Shown here: positions 10,560-18,522 of the stretch, in pieces
Layout of the letters: every line of letters starts with the position of its first letter
How positions within the stretch are numbered: position 1 is the first letter of the stretch
Program-made: the position numbers and the translations under genes
The notes under the pieces: model-generated
The model's database searches: none
What the model was told of the DNA's origin: nothing
The model's input: only the letters and a program-made list of their open reading frames with translations
NCBI GenBank assembly: GCA_014305025.1
Contig: JACRTY010000007.1
Span: forward strand, 1-41,394
Length of the DNA stretch: 41,394 nucleotides
From: Candidatus Nyctobacter psychrophilus
GTDB taxonomy: Bacteria; Vulcanimicrobiota; Vulcanimicrobiia; Vulcanimicrobiales; Vulcanimicrobiaceae
Direction of reading: 5' to 3'

Positions 10560-11468
10560 GTGCAACCGGACAACGACCTGGCCGAAAAGACGATCCTCGT
10601 AACCGGGGCGAGCGGCGGTATCGGGTTGGAAGTCGCACGCATGCTGGCGGAGGGCGGCGCTCGCGTGGTTGCCGCCGTCCGGGACCCCCAGCGCGGCGCG
10701 GCGGCGCTGGCGTCGGTGTCCGAGGGAGTGGAGATTTTACCGCTCGACGTGTCGTCGCTGGCGTCGATCCATACCGCGGCGCAGGATTACCATGCAAAGC
10801 ATTCGGCGCTCGACGTGCTCGTTAACAATGCCGGTGTTGCCGTGTCGGGGCGGCGGCGCTGCAGCGTCGACGGTCACGAGATTACTTGGGCCACCAACGT
10901 TCTGGGACCGTTCGCGCTTACCCAAGCACTCTTGCCGGCGTTGCATGCTGCCGATGCTCCCCGGGTCGTTAACGTCGGATCGAGCGCATACGGGTACGGC
11001 AAAATGGTATGGAACGACCTCGAGTTTGAATGCCGTCGCTTTCGCGGCGGCCCTGCATATGCGAGTTCGAAGCTCGCGCTGCTGCTCTTCACGCGCGAAC
11101 TTGCCCGGCGCGAAGCGCGCCTCGCGGCGAACTGCGTGCACCCCGGTGGGATCGCGACCGGCATCTGGCGCGAATTGCCGGCGCTTGTGCGCGCGATCCT
11201 CATGCGCATTCTGCCTCCGCCTTCGCGCGGCGCACTACCGGTTGTCCACGTCGCGACGGCTCCCGAACTAGCGCACGTGTCGGGACGGTTCTTTCACGGA
11301 ATGCGCGAGCGCGATGTCTCGGCCGCAGCCAAGAACGACGCCGCTGCGGCGCAGCTATGGGACATTCTCGCCGCGCAATGCGCCGCGCAACGCGAACCGG
11401 CCCCTCCCCATGGGCCGGCTGCCGCGGCGGCAAACCGAACCGGGACGGAAGGCCGCTGCGGCGGCTAG
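10560..11468 (+). CDS. Short-chain dehydrogenase/reductase (retinol-dehydrogenase-like)
   Basis: A 302-residue classical-type SDR. Residues 10-20 carry the dinucleotide-binding TGASGGIG. LPLDVSSLASI marks the cofactor Asp strand, LVNNAGVA the structural NNAG, VNVGSSAYGYG the catalytic Ser region, and YASSK the catalytic Tyr-Lys pair, followed by VHPGGIATGI. The pattern WATNVLGPFALTQALLP resembles the WW-domain oxidoreductase/retinol dehydrogenase branch, so a lipid or aldehyde substrate is likely but unproven. The GTG at 10560 is preferred over the ATG at 10527 because a very strong AAGGAAGGAG lies 5 bases before it. The last 40 residues are an Ala/Pro-rich tail. It ends 11 bases before guaA. 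Confidence 0.82.
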   Translation: MQPDNDLAEKTILVTGASGGIGLEVARMLAEGGARVVAAVRDPQRGAAALASVSEGVEILPLDVSSLASIHTAAQDYHAKHSALDVLVNNAGVAVSGRRRCSVDGHEITWATNVLGPFALTQALLPALHAADAPRVVNVGSSAYGYGKMVWNDLEFECRRFRGGPAYASSKLALLLFTRELARREARLAANCVHPGGIATGIWRELPALVRAILMRILPPPSRGALPVVHVATAPELAHVSGRFFHGMRERDVSAAAKNDAAAAQLWDILAAQCAAQREPAPPHGPAAAAANRTGTEGRCGG

Positions 11469-11479
11469 AAGTCGCGGAT

Positions 11480-13051
11480 ATGCTCGGCCGCACGCAGCCG
11501 ACCGCGCCACCGAGAGTGGCGACGGTCGTCATCCTGGATTTCGGCGCGCAATACAGTCAACTCATCGCGCGCCGCGTGCGCGAAGCCAAGGTCTACTCAG
11601 AGATCCTGCCGCACGATGCGCCCTGGAGCACGATTGCGGGCCGCGAGCCGGCCGCCATCATCCTGACCGGCGGCCCGGAGAGTACGCTTGCGCCAGGTGC
11701 ACTTGGCGTCGACCCCGAGGTCTTTGGGTCGGGCATTCCGCTGCTCGGAATCTGCTACGGCATGCAACTGATCGCCCGCGACCTTGGAGGCGAACTGGTC
11801 GCGGCGCGGCATCGGGAGTTTGGTCCGGCCACGATCCAACTCGAAGCGCCGTCGGGGCTCTTCGCGGGCGTTGCGCCAACGACGCGTGCGTGGATGTCGC
11901 ACGGCGACACGGTGCTTGCGCCACCTCGCGGCTTCGCGACCTTGGCGCGGACGACGAACGGCGTCATTGCGGCGTTCGGAAACGACGAACGCCGCATCTA
12001 CGGCGTGCAATTCCATCCTGAGGTCGCGCACACGGCGGCCGGCACGCGCGTCATCGAAAACTTCCTGCATTCCGTGGCAGGCATCGAGCCGTCGTGGAAG
12101 ATGGAGTCGTTCGTCGACCGGGCGACCGATGAGATCCGCATGCAGGTCGGCGACGGCAAGGTGATCTGCGCGCTCTCGGGCGGCGTCGATTCCGCCGTGG
12201 CCGCTACGCTCGTCGCCCACGCAATCGGCTCGCAGCTCACGTGCCTCTTCGTCGACACCGGCCTGCTGCGCGCGCATGAAGGCGACACGGTCGTCGCCGC
12301 GTTCCGCGACGTACTGCACCTCAACGTGATCCGCATCGACGCGCGGGAACGCTTCGTGCAGCAGCTCACCGGCATCGTCGACCCCGAGGAGAAGCGGATT
12401 CGCATCGGCCATGAGTTCATCACGATTTTCGAAGAACAAGCGCGCCGGCTGGGCGATGCACAGTTTCTCGCGCAAGGGACGCTGTATCCCGACGTGATCG
12501 AATCGAAGACGCCGAACTCGAAGGCCGCGCACAAGATCAAATCGCACCACAACGTCGGCGGCTTGCCGGAGACGATGCGCCTGTCGCTCGTCGAGCCGCT
12601 GCGCTTGCTCTTCAAGGATGAAGTTCGAGAAGTCGGACGCGTCCTCGGACTGCCGGCGGCCATCGTCGAGCGCCAACCGTTTCCCGGCCCGGGACTGGCG
12701 GTGCGCATCCTCGGCGCCGTGACGCTGCAACGGCTCGAGACCGTGCGCGCTGCCGACAAGATCGTCACCGACGAAATCGAAGCGGCGACGCTCGACGCGC
12801 GGCCGTGGCAATACTTTGCCGTGCTGACGCCGCTGCAGAGCGTCGGCGTGATGGGGGACGGCCGCACGTACGCCGACCTCGTCGCCGTGCGCGCGATTGC
12901 GAGCGAGGACGGCATGACCGCCGACTGGGCGCGGCTGCCGCACGACTTGCTCGAACGCATCAGCACGCGCATCGTCAACGAAGTGGCGGGCGTCAATCGC
13001 GTTGCCTACGACATCACCTCGAAACCGCCGGCGACGGTCGAGTGGGAGTAG
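11480..13051 (+). CDS. guaA: GMP synthase (glutamine-hydrolysing)
   Basis: A 523-residue protein converting XMP to GMP with glutamine and ATP. The N-terminal class I glutamine amidotransferase (residues 14-205) starts ILDFGAQYSQLIARRVRE and has its nucleophile Cys in LLGICYGMQ and the His-Glu pair in FHPEVAH. The ATP pyrophosphatase domain has the PP-loop LSGGVDSAVAATL. The C-terminal dimerisation domain includes RQPFPGPGLAVRILG and ends with the family signature SKPPATVEWE. Length is normal. A later start, GTG at 11516 (VATVVILDFG), would fit the family equally well. The gene sits between an SDR and purD. Confidence 0.97.
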   Translation: MLGRTQPTAPPRVATVVILDFGAQYSQLIARRVREAKVYSEILPHDAPWSTIAGREPAAIILTGGPESTLAPGALGVDPEVFGSGIPLLGICYGMQLIARDLGGELVAARHREFGPATIQLEAPSGLFAGVAPTTRAWMSHGDTVLAPPRGFATLARTTNGVIAAFGNDERRIYGVQFHPEVAHTAAGTRVIENFLHSVAGIEPSWKMESFVDRATDEIRMQVGDGKVICALSGGVDSAVAATLVAHAIGSQLTCLFVDTGLLRAHEGDTVVAAFRDVLHLNVIRIDARERFVQQLTGIVDPEEKRIRIGHEFITIFEEQARRLGDAQFLAQGTLYPDVIESKTPNSKAAHKIKSHHNVGGLPETMRLSLVEPLRLLFKDEVREVGRVLGLPAAIVERQPFPGPGLAVRILGAVTLQRLETVRAADKIVTDEIEAATLDARPWQYFAVLTPLQSVGVMGDGRTYADLVAVRAIASEDGMTADWARLPHDLLERISTRIVNEVAGVNRVAYDITSKPPATVEWE

Positions 13052-13073
13052 CCGTTTTCGGTTTCACGCCGCG

Positions 13074-14351
13074 GTGAAGATTCTCGTCATCGGAAACGGA
13101 GCGCGTGAAGACGCGCTCTCATGGCGGCTGGCGCAGTCGCCCTCGTGCAGCGCGCTGTACGCTGCACCGGGCAATGCCGGAACCGCCGCGCGCGGTACTA
13201 ATTGGAACATTGCGGCGACCGACGGCAAAGCGCTGGTCGCGCGTGCGCTCGAAGAGAAGATCGATCTCGCCGTCATCGGGCCCGAGACGGCGATTGCTGC
13301 CGGCGTCGCCGACCGCTTTCGAGAAGCGCGCATCCCGGTGTTCGGACCCAACCGTTCGGCGGGCCGCCTCGAGTCCAGTAAGGTGTTCGCCAAGCGGTTC
13401 ATGGAGCGGCACGGCATTCCCACCGCGCGCGCCAAGGTCGTGCATTCGCTGGCGAGCGCACGCAAAGCGCTGGGTGATTGGAGCGGCAGCTGCGTCGTGA
13501 AAGCCGACGGACTCGCTGCCGGAAAAGGGGTCGTGGTGGCGCCCGACGCGGCGAGCGCGCTCACGACGGTGCAAGACTGGTATGGTCCGGGCGGCATTCC
13601 GGGCGGCGGCAGCGACGTGCTGTTGGAGGAGTGCCTGCACGGTCGTGAACTGAGCGTTTTCGCGTTGTCCGACGGCAAAGCGTTCATGCCAATCGTTGCT
13701 GCCTGCGATTACAAGCGCGCGGGGGACGGCGACACGGGCCCAAACACGGGTGGCATGGGCGCGTATTCGCCGCCTCTCGGCTTCCCGGTCGACGTGCTGC
13801 GAACCGTCGAGGAACGTATCCTTGGGCCGGTTGCGCGCGGTCTTGCCGCCGAGGGCGAGCGGTACGTCGGCGTTCTGTATTGTGGCCTGATGTGGACGGC
13901 GCGCGGGCCCTGCGTCATCGAATTCAACGTGCGCTTCGGCGATCCCGAAACGCAGGTGATCATGCCGCGGGTACGCGGAGATCTAGCGGCATCGCTCGCA
14001 AGCGCGGCACGGGGCGCGCTCGACCCCGGCGCGGCGAACTTTGACGGCGACTCATGCGTGGGCGTGGTGCTGGCGACGGTCGATTATCCGCGCGCCAGCA
14101 CGCCGCTGCAAGGCCTGTGCGCCGACGTCGCGCTCGACGACGGTCGTGTCGCGTTTTGGGGTGCGTCAACCATCCGTGACGGAAGCGTAACCGCGAGCGG
14201 CGGTCGCGTGTTGACCGTGACTGCCGTGGGCGCCGACGTTGCCAACGCGCGGGAGCGTGCGTACGGCGCCGTTGGCGAGTTAGCTGGGCGCATCGGCAAA
14301 GGTTTACCGCTCACCTATCGCACCGATATCGCGGCGCCGCAGGAAGTCTGA
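13074..14351 (+). CDS. purD: Phosphoribosylamine-glycine ligase (GAR synthetase)
   Basis: A 425-residue ATP-grasp ligase joining glycine to 5-phosphoribosylamine, step two of purine synthesis. It begins at a GTG with VKILVIGNGAREDALSW. The family consensus there is GGREHAL, so the usual His is Asp here. Further marks are VIGPETAIAAGVAD, FGPNRSAGRLESSK, VVKADGLAAGKGVVV (ATP-grasp lysine), NTGGMGAYSPP and the metal-binding region EFNVRFGDPETQV. It lies 22 bases after guaA and is probably co-transcribed with it. Length is typical. Confidence 0.95.
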   Translation: MKILVIGNGAREDALSWRLAQSPSCSALYAAPGNAGTAARGTNWNIAATDGKALVARALEEKIDLAVIGPETAIAAGVADRFREARIPVFGPNRSAGRLESSKVFAKRFMERHGIPTARAKVVHSLASARKALGDWSGSCVVKADGLAAGKGVVVAPDAASALTTVQDWYGPGGIPGGGSDVLLEECLHGRELSVFALSDGKAFMPIVAACDYKRAGDGDTGPNTGGMGAYSPPLGFPVDVLRTVEERILGPVARGLAAEGERYVGVLYCGLMWTARGPCVIEFNVRFGDPETQVIMPRVRGDLAASLASAARGALDPGAANFDGDSCVGVVLATVDYPRASTPLQGLCADVALDDGRVAFWGASTIRDGSVTASGGRVLTVTAVGADVANARERAYGAVGELAGRIGKGLPLTYRTDIAAPQEV

Positions 14352-14375
14352 GGTTTCGCACAGGACCGGTGGGGA

Positions 14376-14381
14376 TAGAAT
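14376..14381 (+). promoter_or_regulatory. -10 element for the secreted protein gene (leaderless)
   Basis: TAGAAT is followed by 6 bases (GGTCCT) and then the ATG at 14388, with no Shine-Dalgarno between. The -35 region is poor. The spacing implies a leaderless transcript separate from purD. Confidence 0.5.
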
Positions 14382-14387
14382 GGTCCT

Positions 14388-14900
14388 ATGCAGTTTTTAC
14401 GGTTAACTGGCGTCGCTGCGCTCGGGGCGGCTTTTGCCGTCGGTACGGTCGCGGCGGGCGCCACCGATAGCACGATGTCCAACAACGATGTTATGGCGGC
14501 GTTGCACGTGATTCAGCGTGACGCCGACCGCATTGCCGCCGGCAAGTACCACGGCAAATCGTTGCAAGCGCCGGCGCATGAAATCGGCGTCAAATGGTAC
14601 AGAGTCGAACCAACGTTGGCCAAGAACGGAGTGGTCATCGTCGAAACGCGGATTGCCAACGCGAGCATTACGGCATTCGACAAAACGTGGCGGCAGAACG
14701 GCAAAGCACGCAGCGCGGCCAAGGACGTGAGCGAGAACGTCGCTAGCCTCACCACGGCACTCAAACGCAATGCGCAGCCGGCGCCCTCGGCGGCTGCGTC
14801 ACCGCAGGCCTCACCCTCCGGTACTCCGGCGCCGGCCGCTTCGGCTGCCCCGTCGCCATCGGCTGCCCCGGCGGCCTCCCAAAAGCCCGCGCGGCGCTAA
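14388..14900 (+). CDS. Secreted protein with Ala/Pro/Ser-rich tail, unknown function
   Basis: A 170-residue protein with a signal peptide at residues 1-27 (hydrophobic core VAALGAAFAVGTVAAGA). A mature domain of about 90 residues includes VIQRDADRIAAGKYHGKSLQ, an alpha-beta pattern and TRIANASITAFDKTW, followed by a 45-residue disordered tail of Ala, Pro and Ser. I recognise no family. The tail looks like a spacer across the cell wall or envelope. The gene has its own -10 element placed directly at the start codon. It is located between purD and a membrane protein, with no obvious functional link to either. Confidence 0.7.
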   Translation: MQFLRLTGVAALGAAFAVGTVAAGATDSTMSNNDVMAALHVIQRDADRIAAGKYHGKSLQAPAHEIGVKWYRVEPTLAKNGVVIVETRIANASITAFDKTWRQNGKARSAAKDVSENVASLTTALKRNAQPAPSAAASPQASPSGTPAPAASAAPSPSAAPAASQKPARR

Positions 14901-14937
14901 CGCCTCCCCCCGGCCTCGCTGCCCCGCGTTCGTCATA

Positions 14938-14983
14938 ACCCGCGGCGCCGGTCTCGCCGAAACTCGTTTCCGGCTCCGCGGGT
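14938..14983 (+). other. Strong hairpin just upstream of the Bax-inhibitor-1 gene
   Basis: ACCCGCGG (14938-14945) pairs with CCGCGGGT (14976-14983). Inside it GCCGG (14947-14951) pairs with CCGGC (14970-14974), with one C/T mismatch between the stems and an 18-base loop. There is no T-run after it, so it is a weak terminator candidate. It ends 3 bases before GAGGAG of the next gene's ribosome-binding site, so a role in translation control is possible. Confidence 0.45.
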
Positions 14984-14995
14984 AGTGAGGAGCGT

Positions 14996-15661
14996 ATGTA
15001 TCAGTACCAGCAGCAGCGCCGGCCGTTCTCCGCGCCCACTGCCGTCCCGACGGCGTCGCTCCTGGGACAGGTTCTCGGGATTACCGGGGCCGGTTTCTTG
15101 GTCACGGCCGTCACGGGCTACTTGGCTCAGGGTTTTCCGTACGGCGCGTCGCTGGTGGCGATGCTCGTCGGCTTCGGCTTCCTCATTGCCATCTCGGCGA
15201 CGCGGCGTAACCCCGCCGTTTCGATGCTCATGTTCTACGCCTTCACGGCTTGCGAAGGCATCGGCATCGGCCCGGTCGTCGCGACCTACGCGCGAGTCGA
15301 CGGCTCGGCCGTCGTCGTCAACGCCGCGTCAACGACGGGACTGGGCATGCTGGTCCTGGCGGGGCTCGTGTATCTAACGAGCTTCGATTATCGCCGCTTA
15401 TCGGGGATCGCGTTCGGCGCGCTGATCGCGCTCGTCATCGCGGGGCTCATCTCGGCCTTCACGCATTTCCTGCATCCGGCAGTGTATTCGTGGCTGACGC
15501 TCGCCGTCTTCACCTTGCTCGTGCTCGTCGACTTCGCCCGCATCCGCGCCGGCGGCGCCGGGGCGACCGCGATCGAATTGGCGACCTCCATCTATCTCGA
15601 CGCCATCAACATCTTCCTCGCGCTCCTGCAAATCTTCGGCGCGCGCAGCCGGGATGACTGA
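14996..15661 (+). CDS. Bax inhibitor-1/YccA family membrane protein
   Basis: A 221-residue polytopic membrane protein with seven hydrophobic segments starting near residue 25 (GQVLGITGAGFLVTAVTGYL). The conserved BI-1 end is present: DFARIRAG, then ATSIYLDAINIFLALLQIFG. In characterised bacterial members this family forms pH-sensitive calcium-leak channels or associates with membrane quality control. The ATG follows GAGGAG with 5 bases between. A 46-base hairpin precedes the ribosome-binding site. purF begins 27 bases downstream. Confidence 0.88.
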   Translation: MYQYQQQRRPFSAPTAVPTASLLGQVLGITGAGFLVTAVTGYLAQGFPYGASLVAMLVGFGFLIAISATRRNPAVSMLMFYAFTACEGIGIGPVVATYARVDGSAVVVNAASTTGLGMLVLAGLVYLTSFDYRRLSGIAFGALIALVIAGLISAFTHFLHPAVYSWLTLAVFTLLVLVDFARIRAGGAGATAIELATSIYLDAINIFLALLQIFGARSRDD

Positions 15662-15687
15662 TCGCCGGAGTATGGAATAACGCCGTA

Positions 15688-17130
15688 ATGGCACGGGGCT
15701 ACGATGCCCAGGCTCAACTTCCGGCGGGCGACTCGTTGCACGAAGCGTGCGGCGTCGTCGGAATCTACGCACCCGGCCACAGCGTCGCACGCCAAGCGTA
15801 TTTTGCGCTCTACGCGCTGCAACACCGCGGTCAAGAATCGGCCGGGATCGCGGTCTCCGACGGCGCCACGATCGCCTGCCATCGCGAGATGGGCTTGATC
15901 TCGAGCATCTTCGATGAAGAAATCCTGGGGAAGTTGACCGGCTATATCGCCGTCGGCCACACGCGCTATTCGACGACCGGCTCGTCGGCGGTGGTCAACG
16001 CGCAGCCGCTGCTCGAGCGCGCGCGCTTCGGCGACGTTACCTTGGCCCACAACGGAAATCTAACGAACATCGATGCCTTACGCGGCGAACTCGATGCGGC
16101 GACGGTTCTTCAGGCGAGTTCTGATTCCGAAGTGCTCGCCAAGGCGATCGTGCAGGCCCCTGGTGACGACTTGGTCGCACGCATCCGGTTTGTGATGGGT
16201 CGGGCGGAAGGCGCGTATTCGGTCGTGATGTCGACCGAAAAAGCGCTCTACGCCTTCCGCGATCCGTGGGGTGTGCGCCCCCTGTGCTACGGACGCTTCC
16301 CGGGCGGCGGATACATGTTTGCCTCGGAGTCGTGCGCGCTGGCGACGGTCGGCGCGGAATATCTGCGCGAACTCGACCCCGGGGAAGTCATCCGGGTCGA
16401 CGGTGACGGCCTCCACATCGACAAACCGGCGCAGCCCAAGCCCCAGGCGCTGTGTATGTTCGAGTACATCTATTTCGCGCGGCCGGATTCGTTGCTCAAA
16501 GGCTCGTCGATCTACATGGCGCGACTCGAGATGGGGCGCCAGCTTGCGCGCGAGCATCCCGCCGATGCCGACGTCGTCATGGCCGTGCCGGACAGCGCCG
16601 TCCCGGGCGGCATGGGATACTCGCAAGAATCGGGTTTGCCCTACGTCGAGGGTCTTATAAAAAACCGGTACATCGGGCGGACGTTCATCAGTCCCGATCA
16701 AGGCATGCGCGCGCGCGGCGTTGCGCTGAAGTTCAATCCGATCGTGGAGCTGCTCGAAGGCAAGCGCGTCGTCGTGATCGACGACTCGATCGTCCGCGGC
16801 ACGACCACGCCGCGCATCGTGAAGCTCTTGCGCGACGCGGGCGCGCGTGAAGTCCATGTTCGCATCACCTCGCCGCCGATCATCCATCCATGTTATCTTG
16901 GCGTCGACATGGCGACGCACGAAGAGCTGATCGCCGCGAACTATACGGTCGAGGAGATCCGCGTCAAGATCGGAGCCGATTCGCTTGGCTTTCTCAGCCG
17001 CGACGGCCTTCTCAAAGCAGTCGCACGTAAGCGCGGCGAGATGTGCCTGGGCTGTCTGACGGGCGAGTACCCTGAAACCTATAACGGCCCGCCGATCACG
17101 GCGCGCGAAACGGTCGCAGCCGCGCCGTGA
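15688..17130 (+). CDS. purF: Amidophosphoribosyltransferase, [4Fe-4S] and propeptide type
   Basis: A 480-residue enzyme catalysing the first committed purine step, PRPP plus glutamine to 5-phosphoribosylamine. A 20-residue N-terminal propeptide precedes the Cys nucleophile in HEACGVVGIY (C21). YALQHRGQESAGIA and GHTRYSTTGSS mark the glutamine amidotransferase domain. VVIDDSIVRGTTT is the PRPP-binding loop. Four cysteines placed as in the Bacillus-type Fe-S enzymes are present: ALCMFEYIYFARPDS, HPCYLG and the CLGC pair. It therefore probably carries an oxygen-sensitive [4Fe-4S] cluster. No clear Shine-Dalgarno precedes the ATG; an AT-rich TGGAATAA lies 7-15 bases upstream. The stop overlaps the next gene's start. 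Confidence 0.96.
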   Translation: MARGYDAQAQLPAGDSLHEACGVVGIYAPGHSVARQAYFALYALQHRGQESAGIAVSDGATIACHREMGLISSIFDEEILGKLTGYIAVGHTRYSTTGSSAVVNAQPLLERARFGDVTLAHNGNLTNIDALRGELDAATVLQASSDSEVLAKAIVQAPGDDLVARIRFVMGRAEGAYSVVMSTEKALYAFRDPWGVRPLCYGRFPGGGYMFASESCALATVGAEYLRELDPGEVIRVDGDGLHIDKPAQPKPQALCMFEYIYFARPDSLLKGSSIYMARLEMGRQLAREHPADADVVMAVPDSAVPGGMGYSQESGLPYVEGLIKNRYIGRTFISPDQGMRARGVALKFNPIVELLEGKRVVVIDDSIVRGTTTPRIVKLLRDAGAREVHVRITSPPIIHPCYLGVDMATHEELIAANYTVEEIRVKIGADSLGFLSRDGLLKAVARKRGEMCLGCLTGEYPETYNGPPITARETVAAAP

Positions 17131-17780
17131 TGGAAGACCCGAAGCGCATCTCGTTCGAAGAGTACGAACGCATGGAGGCGCTGCGCGACGAGCGCCTGGA
17201 GTATTACGATGGCGTCGTCGTGCGTATGGAAGCGCCTTCGATGCAGCATGAGATGATCGTTACGAACATCGGCGATCTTCTTGCTGCCGGGACCCGCCGG
17301 TTGGGCTGTCGCAAGTTTACGAACGCGACGGTCATCACGCCGGAACGGCCACACGGCTTCAAGCCCGATATCGCTATCTCGTGCGACGCCGTTGACCTCG
17401 GCCCGGGAGATCACCAACAGGCGTGCCGACTGCGGTCGCCGTCGCTGATCGTCGAAGTCTTGTCGAAGTCGACGGCGACGGTCGATCTCGGTGACAAGGT
17501 CCTCGAGTACAGCAACATCCCATCGCTTGACCTTTACCTCGTTGTCGACAGCCGCCGGCGGTGGAGCGTCTATTATGAGCGACGCAGTGACGGAGAAATG
17601 ACATCGATGCAACAAGTGGCCGTAAAACGATTCACTCCGTCAGCGCTGCGAAAAGGTCGTTGCCGGGCTCGCATAGCTCACATCGCGCACCGTCATGCCG
17701 TCGATGGACTTCGTTTGCCCGAGCGCTGCAGTAAGCAGTGCCGCCGCCGCGGTCTGCGAGAGGCGCAGGAACAGATCTAA
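17130..17780 (+). CDS. Uma2 family endonuclease-like protein with an abnormal C-terminus
   Basis: The ATG overlaps the purF stop (GTGATG), implying coupled translation. Residues 1-155 match the Uma2 fold (restriction-endonuclease-like PD-(D/E)xK): SFEEYERM, EYYDGVVVRMEAPS, FKPDIAISCD with the acidic residue, LIVEVLSKST, DKVLEYSNIPSLDLYLVVD. Biological function of this abundant family is unsettled. After about residue 165 the sequence becomes Arg/Cys/His-rich and loses third-position G/C bias, and it runs antisense to the well-biased tail of a minus-strand frame. The natural 3' end has probably been replaced at about 17630, so the final 50 residues are likely not original. Usual Uma2 length is about 180-200; this one is 216. 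Confidence 0.75.
   Translation: MEDPKRISFEEYERMEALRDERLEYYDGVVVRMEAPSMQHEMIVTNIGDLLAAGTRRLGCRKFTNATVITPERPHGFKPDIAISCDAVDLGPGDHQQACRLRSPSLIVEVLSKSTATVDLGDKVLEYSNIPSLDLYLVVDSRRRWSVYYERRSDGEMTSMQQVAVKRFTPSALRKGRCRARIAHIAHRHAVDGLRLPERCSKQCRRRGLREAQEQI
17640..17779 (-). other. Coding-like minus-strand frame after the regulator-ABM stop
   Basis: Immediately beyond the TAG of the regulator-ABM gene, the -1 frame stays open for about 46 codons and then stops at 17640. It has very high G/C at third positions and sensible composition (LRLSQTAAAALLTAALG, then TVRDVSYASPATTFSQR). The junction lies in a T5 run (ACTTTTTAG). It could be a C-terminal extension reached by -1 slippage or restored by one lost T, a separate small ORF from the ATG at 17831, or a gene remnant. 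Confidence 0.3.
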
Positions 17781-18490
17781 AAAGTCCGCGGTCGTTCGAG
17801 GTCGTAAGCGCTGCGGAAATGAGTAACCCATTGCTCGAATTCCAGCAGGTACTCGCGATCGAAATCGTAGTACTTCGGGCGGCGGATATGCTCGCCGGCA
17901 TACTGCTCGATCGCCGTTTCACAGACCCACACGGAGAGGGTCTCAAAGTGTGCCACATGCTCAGTGTCTCGTCGCAAGACGTATGCGCCAAGATTACCGG
18001 GCACTCGACGGTAGTCTGGAATCGACACTGCGCGCAGCAACTGCATGTATTCGTCGGACTTATCCAGCGGAACTCGGCCGTGCCAGCGACGCACGATCGT
18101 CTCGCTCTCGCTTCCGCGTGCGTTGAGCGATGCTTCTTGAGAAGCAAGCGTCCTATCGATTAGGCTGCCTATCGCCTCGACGGCGAGCGCGCGATAGCGA
18201 AAGAACTGCCGCGGAGAAATATGCATCGCATCGGCAACGTTCTTAGTCCGTTCTCCAGCGAAGTCACATCGGTAGACGAGTTCCAAGAGGCGTGGATCGT
18301 GCTCGGCCAGTGCTTTACGAACGGTCTGCAGCAGGGCGTCCCGGGCGCATGGGGCAGCGGTCGAGCGAAGCAGTGCGCTACCGACAGGGTTCGATTCAAG
18401 TCGATGTGGCGTTCGAACGCTGCGTAGCAGCGCCCGAACGCCACCGTTTGTCCAGATCACTTCAGGCCGTTTGCTTTTCCCTAGCGCCAT
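17777..18490 (-). CDS. Predicted regulator with HTH module and antibiotic-biosynthesis-monooxygenase (ABM) domain
   Basis: A 237-residue protein in two parts. Residues 20-140 form a helical region with VADAMHISPRQFFRYRALAV, a sigma-region-4-like helix-turn-helix signature. Residues 145-237 resemble ABM/ferredoxin-like dimeric domains: WHGRVPLDKSDEYMQLLRAV, PGNLGAYVLRRD, VAHFETLSVWV, IEQYAGEHIRRPKYYDFD. ABM domains bind small aromatic or haem-like ligands, so this may be a ligand-sensing transcription factor; that is inference. The ATG at 18490 has GGGGAGG 9 bases upstream; a GTG at 18523 would overlap the HAF gene stop. It follows the HAF-repeat gene by 32 bases on the same strand. Its N-terminal module resembles that of the divergent 553-residue regulator. 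Confidence 0.65.
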   Translation of the reverse strand: MALGKSKRPEVIWTNGGVRALLRSVRTPHRLESNPVGSALLRSTAAPCARDALLQTVRKALAEHDPRLLELVYRCDFAGERTKNVADAMHISPRQFFRYRALAVEAIGSLIDRTLASQEASLNARGSESETIVRRWHGRVPLDKSDEYMQLLRAVSIPDYRRVPGNLGAYVLRRDTEHVAHFETLSVWVCETAIEQYAGEHIRRPKYYDFDREYLLEFEQWVTHFRSAYDLERPRTF

Positions 18491-18522
18491 GGCCTGTCGC
18501 CTCCCCGGCGACCGCCATGGCA

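Noticed and set aside
16078..16920. 280-codon minus-strand frame inside purF
   Set aside because: It is antisense shadow of purF, with no recognisable domain.
17763..17795. Canonical -1 programmed frameshift heptamer at the end of the regulator-ABM gene
   Set aside because: The T5 run is not in the X-XXY-YYZ register required, because the second codon would be the stop TAG; simple slippage or an indel remains possible but is not a classical site.
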